Positions 25,201-36,300 of a stretch of DNA of 64,000 nucleotides are shown here, piece after piece. Below the pieces are notes generated by a model. That model was not told where the DNA came from and did no database searches. It saw nothing but the letters and a program-made list of their open reading frames with translations. The stretch comes from Zonotrichia leucophrys gambelii (lineage: Eukaryota; Chordata; Aves; Passeriformes; Passerellidae), in the NCBI RefSeq assembly GCF_028769735.1, contig NC_088171.1, positions 97,591,412 to 97,655,411 of the forward strand, given 5' to 3'. How positions within the stretch are numbered: position 1 is the first letter of the stretch; each line of letters begins with the position of its first letter. Position numbers and translations under genes: made by a program.

Positions 25201-28200
25201 TGCTAGCGGGCCTTCTACTTAGATTTCTTCTTTGTCCCTAGTAAGAAGAGAATAAAAATTTCAAGGGGAAATATTGTATTTATTGAATCTTATGTTGCAG
25301 GTTGCCTTGGTGTACAAAGTTGTGTTATTTGGTTGTTTTTTCTAAAGTTGTATTTAAAAGATGGCATTATTTTGCTATCCCTGTAATTGCCCTTACGGTT
25401 TTTGAGGTGTCACCATGGTTTCAGCTTCAGTATTAGGAAGAGAGACTGCATCTTAAATCTTTTAAGTATTCAGCTTTCTAGAAGTTCAGAAAATTGGCAT
25501 ATATTAATAAATTTTTTCACTTTTAGGTTTGCATTTGAATTTAAATCAAAACCAAAAGCCCCACCTAAAATGTGAGAAAAAATTTAGGATAATTTCAGTG
25601 ACTCCAAAGAAAAATGGACATCTTGAGTAAATAACCAGTATTTTCATTAAATAATTTACTATTAATTGATAGCCACAGATAAGACTGAAATCATCATCAA
25701 TTTTACATATATTACAAATGTAAATGGATGGGGCACATTAGACAAGGGTGAAAAGGTAGAAAAATGAGGTTTGCATTGCTTCTGCTGTGAAGGAAATACT
25801 TGAATTCATTACAGACAGAATTATACAAAATTGATAAAGACTACAGGAGATCTTAAACTTGTTTAATATATTTAAATCTTTCTTTTTGAACAATGTACTT
25901 TTGCAGTATTAAAATTTCTTAACCTGATCTTATTTTGAATTTAGTGCTATAGCAAGCAGAAGATTGTGTCCAAATCTGTGTCCACAAACTGGTTTGTGTC
26001 CAGAAATAATGTCTAACGTTTTTTTCTTTCCACTTATGTATGTGCACATGCACAAGACAGTTAACTGCTGAGTAATAATTCTTTAAAAACTCTGTTCCTC
26101 ATAAACCATATCTAAAAGAGCTGTAGAAAAGCTATGCTTGGCATGGTTTCTTCTTTCAGTTTGACCAGCAGATGTTGATTGGTAAAGGTGATCAGTTGGA
26201 CAATGGTTGTGTGAGATTAAATTTTTGAGTTACACTTCTGCCTTTGTTAACTTAAATACTTAATGTATTTCATATACAAGGCTGCTATTTGTGATCTCTT
26301 ACTATTTGCAAAGTCATAAGGTACCTGATTTTCTGGTGCTCTGGGTATGTAAAATGCTGTAAGCATCAATAGTGTCACTGACAGAGATGTGATGGAAAAC
26401 AATATTAATGAGAAACGTGCCCATATCATTCATGTTCATACCATACCATGCCATACCTTTTCTCTTGCTTTCTTGTTTTTAAAGAATTACTACAAAGAGC
26501 ACATATGAAGATTAATAGATTACCTTTTGAAATAATGTAGGGACTACTTGAATTGGAATATTTTATATGGTAGTTGTTTAAATAGATAAACTGTCTCTTT
26601 TATGTTTCCAGTGACTTGACAATCCCTACTATTGTTGTATTGAATACCTCCAATCAGCAATATTTTCTACCAGATAGGCACATTGAGAGCACAGAAGACA
26701 TGGTTCAATTTATTAACAATATCCTGGATGGTACAGCTGAAGTAAGTCTTCATAGTGGCTTGGAATATATTGGTTAATGTTTATTTCCTTAGATGCTAAA
26801 GTAAGGAAAAAATTTGTTACTCTGATATTTATGTGTGTGTTTAATATTCCTGTCCTGTCTTACTGTCTTGGGTGCTGTCACTGAATATGGGATTGTAAAT
26901 TCTGCAGTCATGCTCTTACATGTTGTACAAAGCAAGCTTTCTTTTGTTTATAGCATAATGGTAGACAGCTTCTTTTGATATTCCTTTTGCTGGTGCAGTT
27001 ATAAATGGAGGGATTTTTATTCATCTCCTGGTTTGCATTAAATGCATTTGTTTAAAATTTTGAATGATAGTGCATAATTGAACTGCACCTTTTCTTTTGG
27101 GTGGAAAATTAATAAATCAAATAGCTGGAGGAATTACAACTTCAGAGTCAAAAAAGCAGTATTATACTTGCTTTGGATGTTAGAAATGGACACAAGCTTA
27201 CTCCTCTCTGCTCTAAAACTAAAAAATAGCTGTCGTTTGTTAAAACAGCAAAGTTAATTGGAATTGATGACTTGGATATTTTTGGGTATTTATTCCCTCA
27301 GTGTACTGTAAGTTGAACAGAAAGCTATGTTGTGTGGATGAGGAAAGAGGTCATGGAGCAGAACTTTCATTTGTGCTTCTGGGGAAAAAAGGTTTTGCCA
27401 CGAAGGGCAACTGATAGTTAATAATTTGGCTGCCTCTTGGGAGAAGTCTGTTTTTGGTTTAAACCCCAATTGGCTGTATATTGAGAGCTTCCTATGTTAG
27501 CTTAAACCCACTTTACTTCATGCCAGCAGTTTTAGGTCGTTGGCTGGAATGGCAAATAATGCAGAAGATATTTGTCATGGGGTTTATTTCTGTTTATTTA
27601 ATCTGCCTGGTTTTTGTGGACCATGGTATGGGTGGATTTATGTGCTGTTCAGGACTTTACTGGCCATGCTTACCATTTCAGTGTGAGGGGTATTGCTATA
27701 ACTCAGTGGTTCTTTGTTCTTGAGTTCTCGCTTTTTTAATGGTTTTTAAGTGCATTGAGTTATCAGCATCAATTAGACTCTAATTGTATGTCTCTTCCTG
27801 GTTGAAACAACAAATGTAATTGGTTTCTGTCTGTTTTTTTTTACTTGGAGAAGAATCATTTGGGATGCCTTGTGTTTGTTGCTATAGTGTCAATTAGGTC
27901 TTTATATCTTTTGTTTGCAGTATCTCAGCTAGAGTGATTAAAGGTCAGTCTAAATTCACATCTCTGTACAATACAAAAATACAGGATCTGACTTCATTTA
28001 AGCTGTCTATATTTAAGGTGTCTGTAGACATAAAATTGCACTACTTTGGCTGCATTCTCTGCCCAAGAAATTGTGCAGCTCTTGAGGAATGAGAGTCTTC
28101 AAAGTATGCTGGTAAACAACTAATAGGATGCAGACTTTCTGAACCACAGAGAAGTTTCTGACCAGTCTGGCTTTCCAACTTCTCTTCCTTGGGAAGTGTT

Positions 28201-30601
28201 GGATTATTCTCCTGGATGATACTGTTATTCTCTAAGACTCTGTAGGTAACTTTTTACAAGTCATTTTTGTGGACTTCTTTTGTTGTTTGGGGGGTTTTTG
28301 GTCAGATCATGTGCTGATGAGTTGACTTCCAAATATGAGTTTGTTTCTCTGGCTACCAAGGAAGGTGAAAACCAGTCCTGTTGAGCAGAAAGGCTACCTT
28401 CTGGTTCATGTAGTTATTTTGAACACTGCTGAATTAGAGGGCAGTGTAGGTGTAGCCTGTCATTGCTTGACACAGGTTTTATTTGTTACACGTTCATATC
28501 TTCTCTTTGCTTAGTTCTTAGATGTTTCTAACTGTGCTGTCGTAATCCATAAGTGGATATTCAACAAATGCAGGAAAGTTCAGAAGAACTCTGCAGTTTT
28601 ACCATTGTTACATGGGACCGTTGCTAGTTTTTGTTCACATTTCTTTATTGTAGAAGAGAGAGTGTCAGCCCATTGTCTAAGTTGGCACTGATTGTTTAAA
28701 ACAATTGTGAGAGACCTTTTCATGAGACTGCTGAATAATCTTTGTCCAAGCTTGGCAAGGGGAAGTGTCTGGGCATCATGAGATGTAAGAATAATTACTT
28801 TTCATTTCCTTCTAAAGGGACTTAAGATTGCAAGGTCTGAAGAATGAACTTTTGGAATCATAACTGAAAAGTGTCAGCAGTTTTGACATGGTTCCATTTG
28901 AAATTTCAGGCACAGGGTGGTGATGGACTTCTGCAAAGAATCAAGAGAATAATCTATGATGCCAAGTCTACTATAGTGGTAAGTTTTATTTTTCATTGAA
29001 TTAGATGGTGCCCTTGTCAGTCAGGATAAAAACACTTCCATAGGGTTTTAAAAATATTTTTTTATATGAGTTGTTTTTATTGTATATATTATAGGTATAT
29101 GCATAGGTTTAACTTCATTAAAGTTCTTAATAATATGTGTGATAAATATTCAACATATCTTAGTTTCTTCATTTTTCACTGCTTTTCTGTATGCCTGACA
29201 TGTATTTTAAGGGATAGAACAGAGAGAATTCAAGGTCCTTGACCCTTTTGACATCCTTACCTGAAACTGGATACCACTTCACTGTTCTAAGGAATGTTGC
29301 ATTTTTGTTTAATTACTTAGAGCGTAAGGGATTAAATACTACTCTTTGTGTAGTTTTAAAGCAAACATTTTTACTATCTTTCTCATAAGTTAATTATGCT
29401 TAACAAAATTTTGTTGGGAAGATGTACACAAATCCATTTCTTTTCTTGTCCTATGCAAGCAAATAAACCTATGTGAATTTAAGTTGAAATTCACTTGCTT
29501 CTAAATGAGTGTCTTCCAAACTTTTGTGAAGGTAAAGTGTTTAGCCACCAGTTTCTGAAAACATTGGTCCTTCTGCCTGTGCCATTAAGCTACTCCTCAA
29601 CAGGAAGCTCTCCAGAATTTTTTTGCAGACTAATTTTTGACAAGAAGACACAAGTAAGAGTTGAAACTTTTTTCTTAAAAGTGGATTTTAACGCCCTTAG
29701 AACAGTTGTTTCTAAAACTTCAAAGAATGCATAGGATATGCAGTTGGCATGTAAACATTAACTATCCCAATGCAATATTGTGATACTGAACTTGTGTCAT
29801 TTTTTATGAACTTATAGTAGAAATTGCTGAGGTGGAGGGCTCCTTGCCATTTTTACAGAAGAAAGCAAACAGACAAACCTTATAAAAAAGCCCCACAAAG
29901 CAACAGCAATAATAAAACCCAAACCAAACAAGCAGAAAAATCAAAATAACGCATGCATTAGGACGAGAGGACACAGTTTTGAGTTGTGCCAGGGAAGATT
30001 TAGGTTGGACATTAGGAAGTGGTTGTTAACAGAAGGGGTGATTGGGCACTGAAATGGACTGCCTAGGGATGTGATGGGATTCACCATCCCTGCAGATGTT
30101 TAATAAAAGACTGGATGTGGCACTTAGTGCTGTGCTCTTGTTGGTGGTGTTATGTCATAGGTTGGACTTGATGATCTGAAAGGTCTTTTCCAACCTAGTT
30201 GGTTCCATGATCCCTCTAAAAAATACTGATTTTAATTTTGGATGTTTTTTGAATAAATACACAGAGTGATAAGAGAAGTAATGCAGTAACTTTGTATATT
30301 CACTGAAAGTGGTTTTTACTTTCTATTTCAACAGTCTGTGTTCAAGAGTTCACCACTGCTGGGATGCTTTCTCTTTGGGTTACCCCTGGGGGTCATCAGC
30401 ATCATGTGTTATGGAATCTGCACAGCTGATACAGAGGGAGAGGTGTTTGAGCATGAGGGAGCCAAAAAGGAAAGTGGTGATCGAGAGCTCACAGATGAAG
30501 GCAGTGAGGAAGAACAAGAGGAGGAAAAGAATGGAAAATACACAGAACTTTCAGATGGAGAGCTTAAACAGAAAGACATTATGGAAAAGAAAAAAGACTA
30601 A
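4019..30601 (+). CDS. TMX3: TMX3, thioredoxin-related transmembrane protein 3 (complete, 16 exons)
   Basis: Coding segments: 4019-4067, 4272-4326, 8991-9030, 10022-10145, 13265-13310, 14267-14347, 15253-15352, 15599-15676, 17942-18008, 19960-20058, 22051-22108, 22818-22871, 23201-23257, 26612-26741, 28910-28978, 30335-30601. They total 1374 nt (457 residues plus TAA), close to the 454 residues of human TMX3. All introns are GT-AG and the frame stays open. The product is a type I membrane protein of the ER in the PDI family, which exchanges disulfides in client proteins. Visible parts: a signal peptide in the first 27 or so residues, a thioredoxin domain with C54-G-H-C57 at the WCGHC site, two thioredoxin-like folds without active cysteines, a membrane segment at about 376-398, an acidic cytosolic tail, and a C-terminal KKKD resembling a KKXX ER-retrieval signal. 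Orthology is clear because residues match the human protein in nearly every exon. Confidence 0.97.
4272..4326 (+). CDS. TMX3: TMX3 coding exon 2
   Basis: Residues 17-35: the rest of the hydrophobic signal region and the start of the mature protein (FVEDLDES, as in human). Acceptor cgcag, donor gtaagt. Confidence 0.95.
4487..4840 (-). mobile_element. CR1 LINE fragment in TMX3 intron 2
   Basis: On the + strand it starts with 'atcatagaat', 'gttggaaggggcc' and runs through the CR1 3' UTR and the end of its reverse transcriptase region ('ctggggagcctgttccag', 'ccctggggtcatgcca'). It is therefore antisense to TMX3. The short open frames across it are CR1 relics. Confidence 0.85.
6420..6482. repeat. 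Imperfect tandem duplication, period 37 bp
   Basis: TGTGGACTTGTTCT followed by TGGCATAATG occurs at 6420-6444 and again at 6457-6482 with a small insertion. It lies in TMX3 intron 2. Confidence 0.75.
8545..8616. repeat. AT-rich direct repeat with palindromes
   Basis: A 20-bp direct repeat (8545-8564 and 8597-8616, AACCAAATATATTTAATATA) encloses two copies of the perfect palindrome TTAATATATATTAA (8557-8570 and 8577-8590). It lies in TMX3 intron 2, about 375 bp before exon 3. Confidence 0.8.
8991..9030 (+). CDS. TMX3: TMX3 coding exon 3
   Basis: A 40-nt exon, residues 35-48 (FKENRKDDIWLVD), the first strands of the thioredoxin fold. Acceptor ttccag, donor gtgagt. Confidence 0.95.
9031..10021 (+). 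other. TMX3: TMX3 intron 3 with a 24-nt poly-T tract
   Basis: About 1 kb and AT-rich. A run of 24 T at 9976-9999 lies just upstream of the exon 4 acceptor, where it probably forms part of the polypyrimidine tract. Confidence 0.85.
10022..10145 (+). CDS. TMX3: TMX3 coding exon 4 (CGHC active site)
   Basis: Residues 49-90. Begins FYAPWCGHCKKLEP, so the redox pair is C54 and C57. The CGHC dipeptide is that of PDI-type oxidoreductases that can oxidise or isomerise disulfides. Acceptor ctcag, donor gtaagt. Confidence 0.97.
10146..13264 (+). other. TMX3: TMX3 intron 4
   Basis: About 3.1 kb. AT-rich, with no repeat family or conserved coding block that I recognise. Confidence 0.8.
13265..13310 (+). 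CDS. TMX3: TMX3 coding exon 5
   Basis: 46 nt, residues 90-105, including the cis-proline segment GVRGYPTIKL of the thioredoxin fold. Acceptor ttcag, donor gtaagt. Confidence 0.95.
13311..14266 (+). other. TMX3: TMX3 intron 5
   Basis: About 950 bp, AT-rich; nothing recognised. Confidence 0.8.
14267..14347 (+). CDS. TMX3: TMX3 coding exon 6
   Basis: 81 nt, residues 105-132 (LKGDLAYNYRGPRTKDDIIEF and following), the end of the catalytic thioredoxin domain. Acceptor tctag, donor gtaagt. Confidence 0.95.
14640..14918 (+). mobile_element. CR1 LINE 3' fragment in TMX3 intron 6
   Basis: Sense orientation. Contains the CR1 3' wording 'ttaggaagaaattct', 'gggtggcaagacactggaaccagttgcccag' in diverged form, 'ggttggaccagatgatcttt' and the terminal octamer-like 'gattctgtga'. 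It lies between TMX3 exons 6 and 7. Confidence 0.9.
15253..15352 (+). CDS. TMX3: TMX3 coding exon 7
   Basis: Residues 132-165, linking the first and second thioredoxin-like domains (PLIRPLPSQHMFEH, FVYVGGESPLK). The acceptor is ttccag. The donor AAG|gtttga is weak at positions +3 to +5, but frame and homology fix it. Confidence 0.93.
15599..15676 (+). CDS. TMX3: TMX3 coding exon 8
   Basis: 78 nt, residues 166-191 (EKYIEVASELIVYTYFFSAS and following). Acceptor tttcag, donor gtaagc. Confidence 0.95.
15886..15932. repeat. Perfect 19-bp inverted repeat (hairpin)
   Basis: Arms 15886-15904 (ATTAATATGACTGAACAAG) and 15914-15932 are exact reverse complements with a 9-nt loop. It lies in TMX3 intron 8 and would fold into a stable hairpin in the pre-mRNA. 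Confidence 0.9.
17048..17076. repeat. Short 11-bp inverted repeat
   Basis: TTAACTTTCTT at 17048-17058 and AAGAAAGTTAA at 17066-17076, with a 7-nt loop, in TMX3 intron 8. Confidence 0.7.
17942..18008 (+). CDS. TMX3: TMX3 coding exon 9
   Basis: 67 nt, residues 192-214 (YVTLPELPAVMVFKDGTYFV and following). Acceptor ttcag, donor gtaagt. Confidence 0.95.
18009..19959 (+). other. TMX3: TMX3 intron 9
   Basis: About 1.95 kb. Contains an inverted repeat around GCATTGCAAA (18199-18208) and TTTGCAATGC (18228-18237). Short open frames at 18522-19024 have no recognisable content. Confidence 0.75.
19960..20058 (+). CDS. TMX3: TMX3 coding exon 10
   Basis: 99 nt, residues 214-247 (EYEDGDLSSWINRERF and following). 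Acceptor gtcag, donor gtgaga. Confidence 0.95.
20059..22050 (+). other. TMX3: TMX3 intron 10
   Basis: About 2 kb, AT-rich. The open frame at 20367-20645 has no recognisable domain and is taken as chance. No repeat identified. Confidence 0.75.
22051..22108 (+). CDS. TMX3: TMX3 coding exon 11
   Basis: 58 nt, residues 247-266 (GKLVAIAVIDDKNSSVEHT). Acceptor tttag, donor gtacag. Confidence 0.94.
22818..22871 (+). CDS. TMX3: TMX3 coding exon 12
   Basis: 54 nt, residues 266-284 (LKSIIQEVARDYRDHFH). Acceptor tttcag, donor gtaggg. Confidence 0.95.
23201..23257 (+). CDS. TMX3: TMX3 coding exon 13
   Basis: 57 nt, residues 284-303 (DFQFGHMDGNDYINSLLM). Acceptor tttcag, donor gtaagt. Confidence 0.95.
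23258..26611 (+). other. TMX3: TMX3 intron 13
   Basis: About 3.35 kb and AT-rich. Short frames at 24986-25222 and 25387-25575 show no family signature. No mobile element recognised. Confidence 0.75.
26612..26741 (+). CDS. TMX3: TMX3 coding exon 14
   Basis: 130 nt, residues 303-346 (LTIPTIVVLNTSNQQYF, EDMVQFINNILDGTAE), the last thioredoxin-like fold. It carries an N-T-S glycosylation sequon shared with human TMX3. Acceptor ttccag, donor gtaagt. Confidence 0.95.
26742..28909 (+). other. TMX3: TMX3 intron 14
   Basis: About 2.2 kb. The small frame at 27481-27723 is hydrophobic and Cys-rich but has no recognisable family or splice context. Nothing else noted. Confidence 0.75.
28910..28978 (+). 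CDS. TMX3: TMX3 coding exon 15
   Basis: 69 nt, residues 347-369 (AQGGDGLLQRIKRIIYDAKS and following), the basic lumenal stretch before the membrane segment. Acceptor tttcag, donor gtaagt. Confidence 0.95.
28979..30334 (+). other. TMX3: TMX3 intron 15
   Basis: About 1.36 kb. It contains a sense CR1 fragment at 29960-30212, preceded by an A-rich stretch around 29880-29945. Confidence 0.8.
29960..30212 (+). mobile_element. CR1 LINE 3' fragment in TMX3 intron 15
   Basis: Sense orientation. Shows 'ttaggttggacattaggaag', 'ttcaccatccctgcagatgtt', 'ggttggacttgatgatc' and 'aaggtcttttccaacc' in order, the usual 3' part of avian CR1. It sits about 120 bp upstream of the last TMX3 exon. Confidence 0.9.
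30335..30601 (+). CDS. TMX3: TMX3 coding exon 16 (membrane segment and tail)
   Basis: Residues 370-457. The membrane segment is about 376-398 (PLLGCFLFGLPLGVISIMCY and following). A cytosolic tail of about 58 residues follows, rich in Glu and Lys. It is clearly less conserved with human than the lumenal part and ends in KKKD, an ER-retrieval-like signal. TAA at 30599-30601. Confidence 0.96.
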   Translation, partial: SVFKSSPLLGCFLFGLPLGVISIMCYGICTADTEGEVFEHEGAKKESGDRELTDEGSEEEQEEEKNGKYTELSDGELKQKDIMEKKKD

Positions 30602-33340
30602 CTTGTTTAGCAAGAGAATTCTCTAGAATTTCCAAATAGACTTATTTATTGGCGGTTGTCATTTATTGGTTATCTTCATGAAAGAGGATCGTTTTATCTG
30701 CATAATGGTAGTTTTGACTTGCATGTATTCACATTTTCTCAGAAATTGACAGAAAAAAATGGATGTTCTCTTAATTGTCCTTAGTAGATTAACAAAGAGC
30801 AATTTAAACTGAAGAAATTTTCAGATACAGTTCTATACCATTTTTGTAAGAGTTTTGAATTGTTCATTTCCAAAACAGAGATAATGTTACTTGACCTTAC
30901 TATATGTGATGAACTGCTATTAATATAGCCCAGCTATGCACTGAATCATATAAAATTAAAGCTGAAAACAAGGAAAAGTTAAGAGAGCTGTAAAGTGTTT
31001 TAGAGCCTGATAGCTGAAGACAACTTAAAAGTTTCATAAGTCACATGTTCTACCTGTTGCACATTAGTGTGGGAAAAGAAAAACAAAACCAAAACAACAA
31101 ACTTCTGTTTCCTCAAATTAAATGCAAATTTTTGGGAATTGGAGGACCGTTCTACCATAGCAGTCAAGAATGTTTACTAGATACAGAATATGGGAATTAT
31201 ATGCTGTTTATTAGTGCTTTAGCAGCTAAAAATATTGGAAAATTATGTTAAAAACCTTTTAGAACATGATTGCCTGGTAATTATTTTCTGTGAGTGCTTG
31301 CACACTTAGAGTGCAAAAGCTCTGTAAGATTTCTGAATCCACAGCACAGCTTGATAAAGGAAGACATCAATATGAACACCTTCTGACTATTTGTATAATT
31401 CTCTAATGACAAGCTTTATGAATGGTGTTTATTTATTTTACAGTGTATACTTGAGATTGTTATATATCTTTGAAATAGGTAGTTTTGTTTGAGACTGTTA
31501 CCCTCTCTGTAGGAGGGAGTTAATGAAGCTTAATATTAACATTGGTAAAGACTGATCAGTATAAAGCATGTTTGTTACCTGTTTCATCGTAAAAGCCACT
31601 TTTAATACAAACCTGTGACTGCAAAAAGGACTAATTTGTGTCCAGGGCTAAAACTCTCCAAGGGTAAGCTATAAAGCAGCCTTTGGCATCAATGCCTTGA
31701 AAAGTACAAAAACGAAACTTATATTACTCCACCTCAAACTATTCATGCTGGGTTTTTTCATTTTATTTCTTTTTTTTTTTTTTTTAAGGGTATATTACTG
31801 TATAATACAAAATATTATGTCCTCCGTATAAGGCAGCTTGATCACATAAGAAATTGCTATTTAGTGCTACAGCACTAAATTTAAGAATTTTAAGTAGTAA
31901 CCATGAGTAAGTTTAAATAGACAAGTTCTATGTGTGAGTAAATTTGATAATGCTGTAGAATTACAACCAGGGAAAATGTATTGCATTCTTCTTCCCTGTG
32001 GGAAAGAAACTTGTTTCTTCTATTTAAGTAGCTTGGTAACAGCTGGCTTCAGGTTGCCATGCAGAGTACCTCAAGTAGATCTCTGACTTGAAAGATTTTG
32101 GTTATCAAACAGTATAAACAACATGTAAAGAGATTAGGGATTTAAAAAAAAAAAATCCATGTCTGATTATGAATACAAACCTTTTCCTTTTTGAAGGAAA
32201 GATTATAAATGCAGTCATAGAAACTGAGTAGCAGGTATCTGATACGGTTTTTTCCCCATTTTTTATATTTTCTCTGTTTTCTTTCTGTGAATTGCCTTTT
32301 TTTTCATTTTTCTCATTATAGCCAGTTGTACATAGTTACCTTAGTTTTCTTCCTTTCTGTTGAGGTTTTATTTTTTTGGTAGAACCTTTAGGAGATGTAG
32401 GTTTAGCATATACATGAGGAATAGGTGCTTAAAAATGTATTTAGAAAGGGGTATTTTCTTTAATGGCATTGAGCTCTGAGCAATTTATTGAAAAAAAATT
32501 TGAAAATCACTTAATGAAAAACTTGTAAATTTCTTTGGACTTCTGCACAACTCAGTGCTGATTAGTCAAAATGTAGGACTATTAAGACAGTAGTATCTTT
32601 TCTTTGTCTCTTTTCTTAAGATTTCAGTACAGATCAGTTGCATATTTAATGTTGGCTCAGGCTGGAAACCTGCAGCATTTGACTTAATAAAAAAACCTGA
32701 CATGGTCACTGGAACCGTGCTGTTCTTTCTCTGGAGTGTAAGGAAAAGAAAAAAAAATGCTTGAGTTCTGCTGCTGAACTGTTTCAACGTGGAGCCTTCT
32801 TTTTTTGTGGTTATTTTTGTTTGTGTTTATAGTCAGTAGTAGCCAGTTGACTAGCTGGGAAGTATTCTGAGATGTGGACCTGAATAATGATAAATACTGT
32901 GGTAGAAATGGATCACACCGGGATCTGTTCAAACTGTAGCACTTAATAGCTGGAGTTAGGAGGAAAGCCTGTGTGTCAGTCACTTCTGAACTCTAATATC
33001 TATCAGATGTGTACTGAACTGTTGAAAATTAGACTTGAAATGTACTGCTGTTTTCATCAAATCCTTCCCCGAGCTACATTGAACAAGTCGTGGGGAGAAA
33101 AAAAGGGGGACAGGTCATATACTGGGTGTCAGAAGTGGTGTGAAATTAAGGTGTTTGCTGTGGTCACTCAAGTAATCTAGAATGCTGTCTGAGGAGGGGC
33201 ATTTTATTTCTTTCCTTCAGTCTCTAGAGGTTTCTTAAAGCAACTTCACTGTAATAACTTTGAATTCATAAAATAATGCTGCTTTTTTAAGTCAAGTGTA
33301 AGCCTTTTGTTTTTCTGTAATAAAAAGGACGTAAAAGAGC
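30602..33340 (+). other. TMX3: Probable TMX3 3' UTR
   Basis: No further exon is seen after the TAA. Candidate poly(A) signals are ATTAAA at 30955-30960, AATAAA at 32686-32691 and AATAAA at 33319-33324; the last two are followed by T- or GT-rich sequence. The UTR end is a guess; RNA reads are needed to choose among these sites. The stretch also includes T-runs at about 31769-31785 and an A12 run at 32144-32155. Confidence 0.4.
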
Positions 33341-36300
33341 TTGTTTCCTTTGGATTACTTTACAGTGTCAAGCTTAGATGTTACATATTTTGTAGGAGGC
33401 TGTTTCCTGGGATGTTTGCACTTTAGGCCCCCAGTCATTCAGTGCAGAAATGCAGCTGTTATTCTGCAGGATTTTGAAAACACTCTCTAGAGGTAGGAGT
33501 TTATATTTGCTTGTCTGTGATTTAGTGAGCACTCTAGCAGTATAACACCAATGAATCTCCGAAAAAGCAGTTTTAAAATACCAGACATACAGGAGTTTCT
33601 GTAGCAAAGGGAACCTGAGTCAGCCTGTCCTAGCTTACATTTCCTTCTGGAAGCACTTGAGTAGTCCTGGCACTTGGACGTGCTCAGTCTCATGCTGCTT
33701 CCTTGTGTGCCTGGGCTGCTTTAACAGCTCTTGTCCACACTGTGGAGCTCACTGCTCAAAGGACGGGAGGATGGCACTCTCAGACATCTGATGTGATGAA
33801 GATGGCACAAAAGTGCTTAATTCTCATGAAGTACTTAAGTAAAAGGTTCAACTTGCTCTGTTTTGGTCTAGAACGGCTTTACCTTATTCCTCTTCTGTCA
33901 GCATGTTTGGAGAAGGAATTGTATTTGGAGGAGTGGGAGGGTGGAGGATTGTTCTATGGACAGCCAAAAGCTCAGGTCAGTGAAAAGGGTGCAAAACCAG
34001 AATGTGTTTCCATTAAGCTGTTGAAATCTCCTGAGACTACATATATTTCAGGCTGTGTTATCCTGTGACAGACTGTACTGGCTCTCAAATCTTCTCGGGG
34101 AGCAAAGCCACTTTCTGCACTTTTGTTCCCATCACTGAGCACATCTCTAACAGATCGAATCACCCTGAGCTTTGTTGCTGGAACCAACAAAGCCAATTTT
34201 GACAGTATTGTGCTGAATGCTTTGTTGGGCTCCTGGGAGGTTTTTCTAAGCTCTCTAGGCAGTGTACGTGTTCCTGAAACAATTCTCTGATTTCTGAAAT
34301 TTTAACCATTTTAAAGTATTACTGTGAATATATACAGTTTATGCTGACATAAAGCACCATTTAGCAGCTGATGTGAACTCTCCTGTTGCTAGCAAACTTC
34401 CTCCTGCTTATACACTGAGTAGAGAAAAATGCAGGAATAGCAAGGATACACAGACTACAAGTATTTTACATAAAGCATTTTTAAATGGAGAATTGTGGCA
34501 ATAATAATATTCAGCAATAAAACCTTTGAAGAGAAGCAAGGAAACCTCCAAGGGAATTACTAGTGAGAGGAATAGAGTTGCTTTGTAGTCCAGTTGCAAG
34601 ATTGGTGTAGACTTCATCTGGGTTGATGATTGTCCTGGCCAAAACGGTGGGTGCTTTTAGGCTGTCTTGAGTTAAGAGATGGAAGCTTTGCTAAGCTCTA
34701 TGGCTTACACATGAAGGGCATGAAAATGGAATAGGAGAAAGGAATGAAGGAGGGCCATATGTTTTCATACCAGCGTCTTGTGCTATGAGCTATGCTTAAC
34801 ATAAACTCCCACTGCTATGCATTTAATTCCTTCCAAAAGAAATCTTCTATTCTCTACTTACTGTGCAGAGGACCTTTGGCTGATCAATTTACCTGCCATA
34901 CCATGAGTAACATTATTACCAAATCAAGGTAATTTGTGGAAGTTTTTGCTGTTTCTCCACAGAAATGTACACTCCAGGTTACTCAAGATACTTAAATGGT
35001 CATCATTTGTTCAAAACAAGACCTGAACCCCAGCTCTCTTTTGTCTTAGGTTGCTACGCCTCTACTTTAAAGAAATGACAATTTGTAGAATACTTAAATT
35101 TGTGCTAAGGTGCCAACTTGTAGTCTTAATGCTTTCAGGAATTAAAGATCTAATCAATGATGTAGGATGTGTATTTCCATCGTAAAGAAGTGGCTTTGGT
35201 TTTTCTAAATAAAAAAACATACAAATATTGCAGTAGTGGCTGCAATTTAATTCTCTTTACTTGAATAGCAAATGTTGACTCAATCAAAAATAGACAATAT
35301 GCTGTTCATGGACTGTTAAAACTTTGTCACAACACTAAAAGAAAACAAAAAGACTTTATGACTTCAGTATCTAAGTTTTTAATCCCCTCCAAAGTAATTC
35401 TTTTTTTCTTTTGTCATTGAGTCATTTTTGCTTGGAACCGATTGTAACTTTTCTGTTAATCTTCTTTTTTTTTCTTAGCATGCTTTTATGAAATCATTTG
35501 TTTGAGTATTGTGACAGCATACTGTACTTGAAAAATTACAATGCAGACTGGTGATTTGGATGGCCACTGGGTAATTTTGTTCATTTCCTCTTTCCTTTTG
35601 TAAAATATGTCTTTTTTGATCTTAGCTTTGCATACTGGACCAGTTGAGCCACTTCTCTTTAGTGCTTCTTGCAGGATCAGAAAATTCACTAAACATAGCC
35701 TGTTGTCCTCAGGTCGGTATTATAATCTACTCAGTAACATTTTCTGAAAGCAGACTAAAGCTGAAATAAAATGAAATCCCTGTACAGATACCACTATCAA
35801 AATATCAGACTGTTTTTGTAAGACATTTTTGAGATTATTTTGTCAACAAACTGTTAAATCTTCAAATATCAGAATAACTTTCTGAACAGAGCATCTGGTA
35901 GAACAGGAGATGCTTCAGCAAAACGGTGCTCCTATGGTAGACTGCCTCCCAAAAGGTGTAGATGATCTGTCTAGGAATAAAAATCTACTGTGAAACGAAG
36001 AGATCTTCTATACATAAAGTAGAAGAAAGGTAAGACTTCCTCCTTTTCAGTCACTATGAAAATTAAATTGAAGGGTATTTCCTGCAGAAGATGGGAGAAA
36101 TACTTGTTGGCCCAGACAAGCCCTTGACAATGCATTAGCTACTTCTAAGATGGAGGAGGAGATAAACTGCCGTCAGCAGATTTAACATCTAAAAGCTGTG
36201 TCTGGCTCCTGATGGATAAAATAATTATAAATTATGCTGTGCCTTCATGCAAAATTGTGCTTTATGCAAATAAACACTTGAAAATTGAGCTAAACCTTGA

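Noticed and set aside
30309..30626. 105-codon frame overlapping the last TMX3 exon
   Set aside because: It is the wrong frame. The TMX3 frame through 30335-30601 carries the membrane segment and KKKD tail.
33703..34068. 121-codon + frame downstream of TMX3
   Set aside because: No family motif, no splice partners, and composition like the surrounding DNA.
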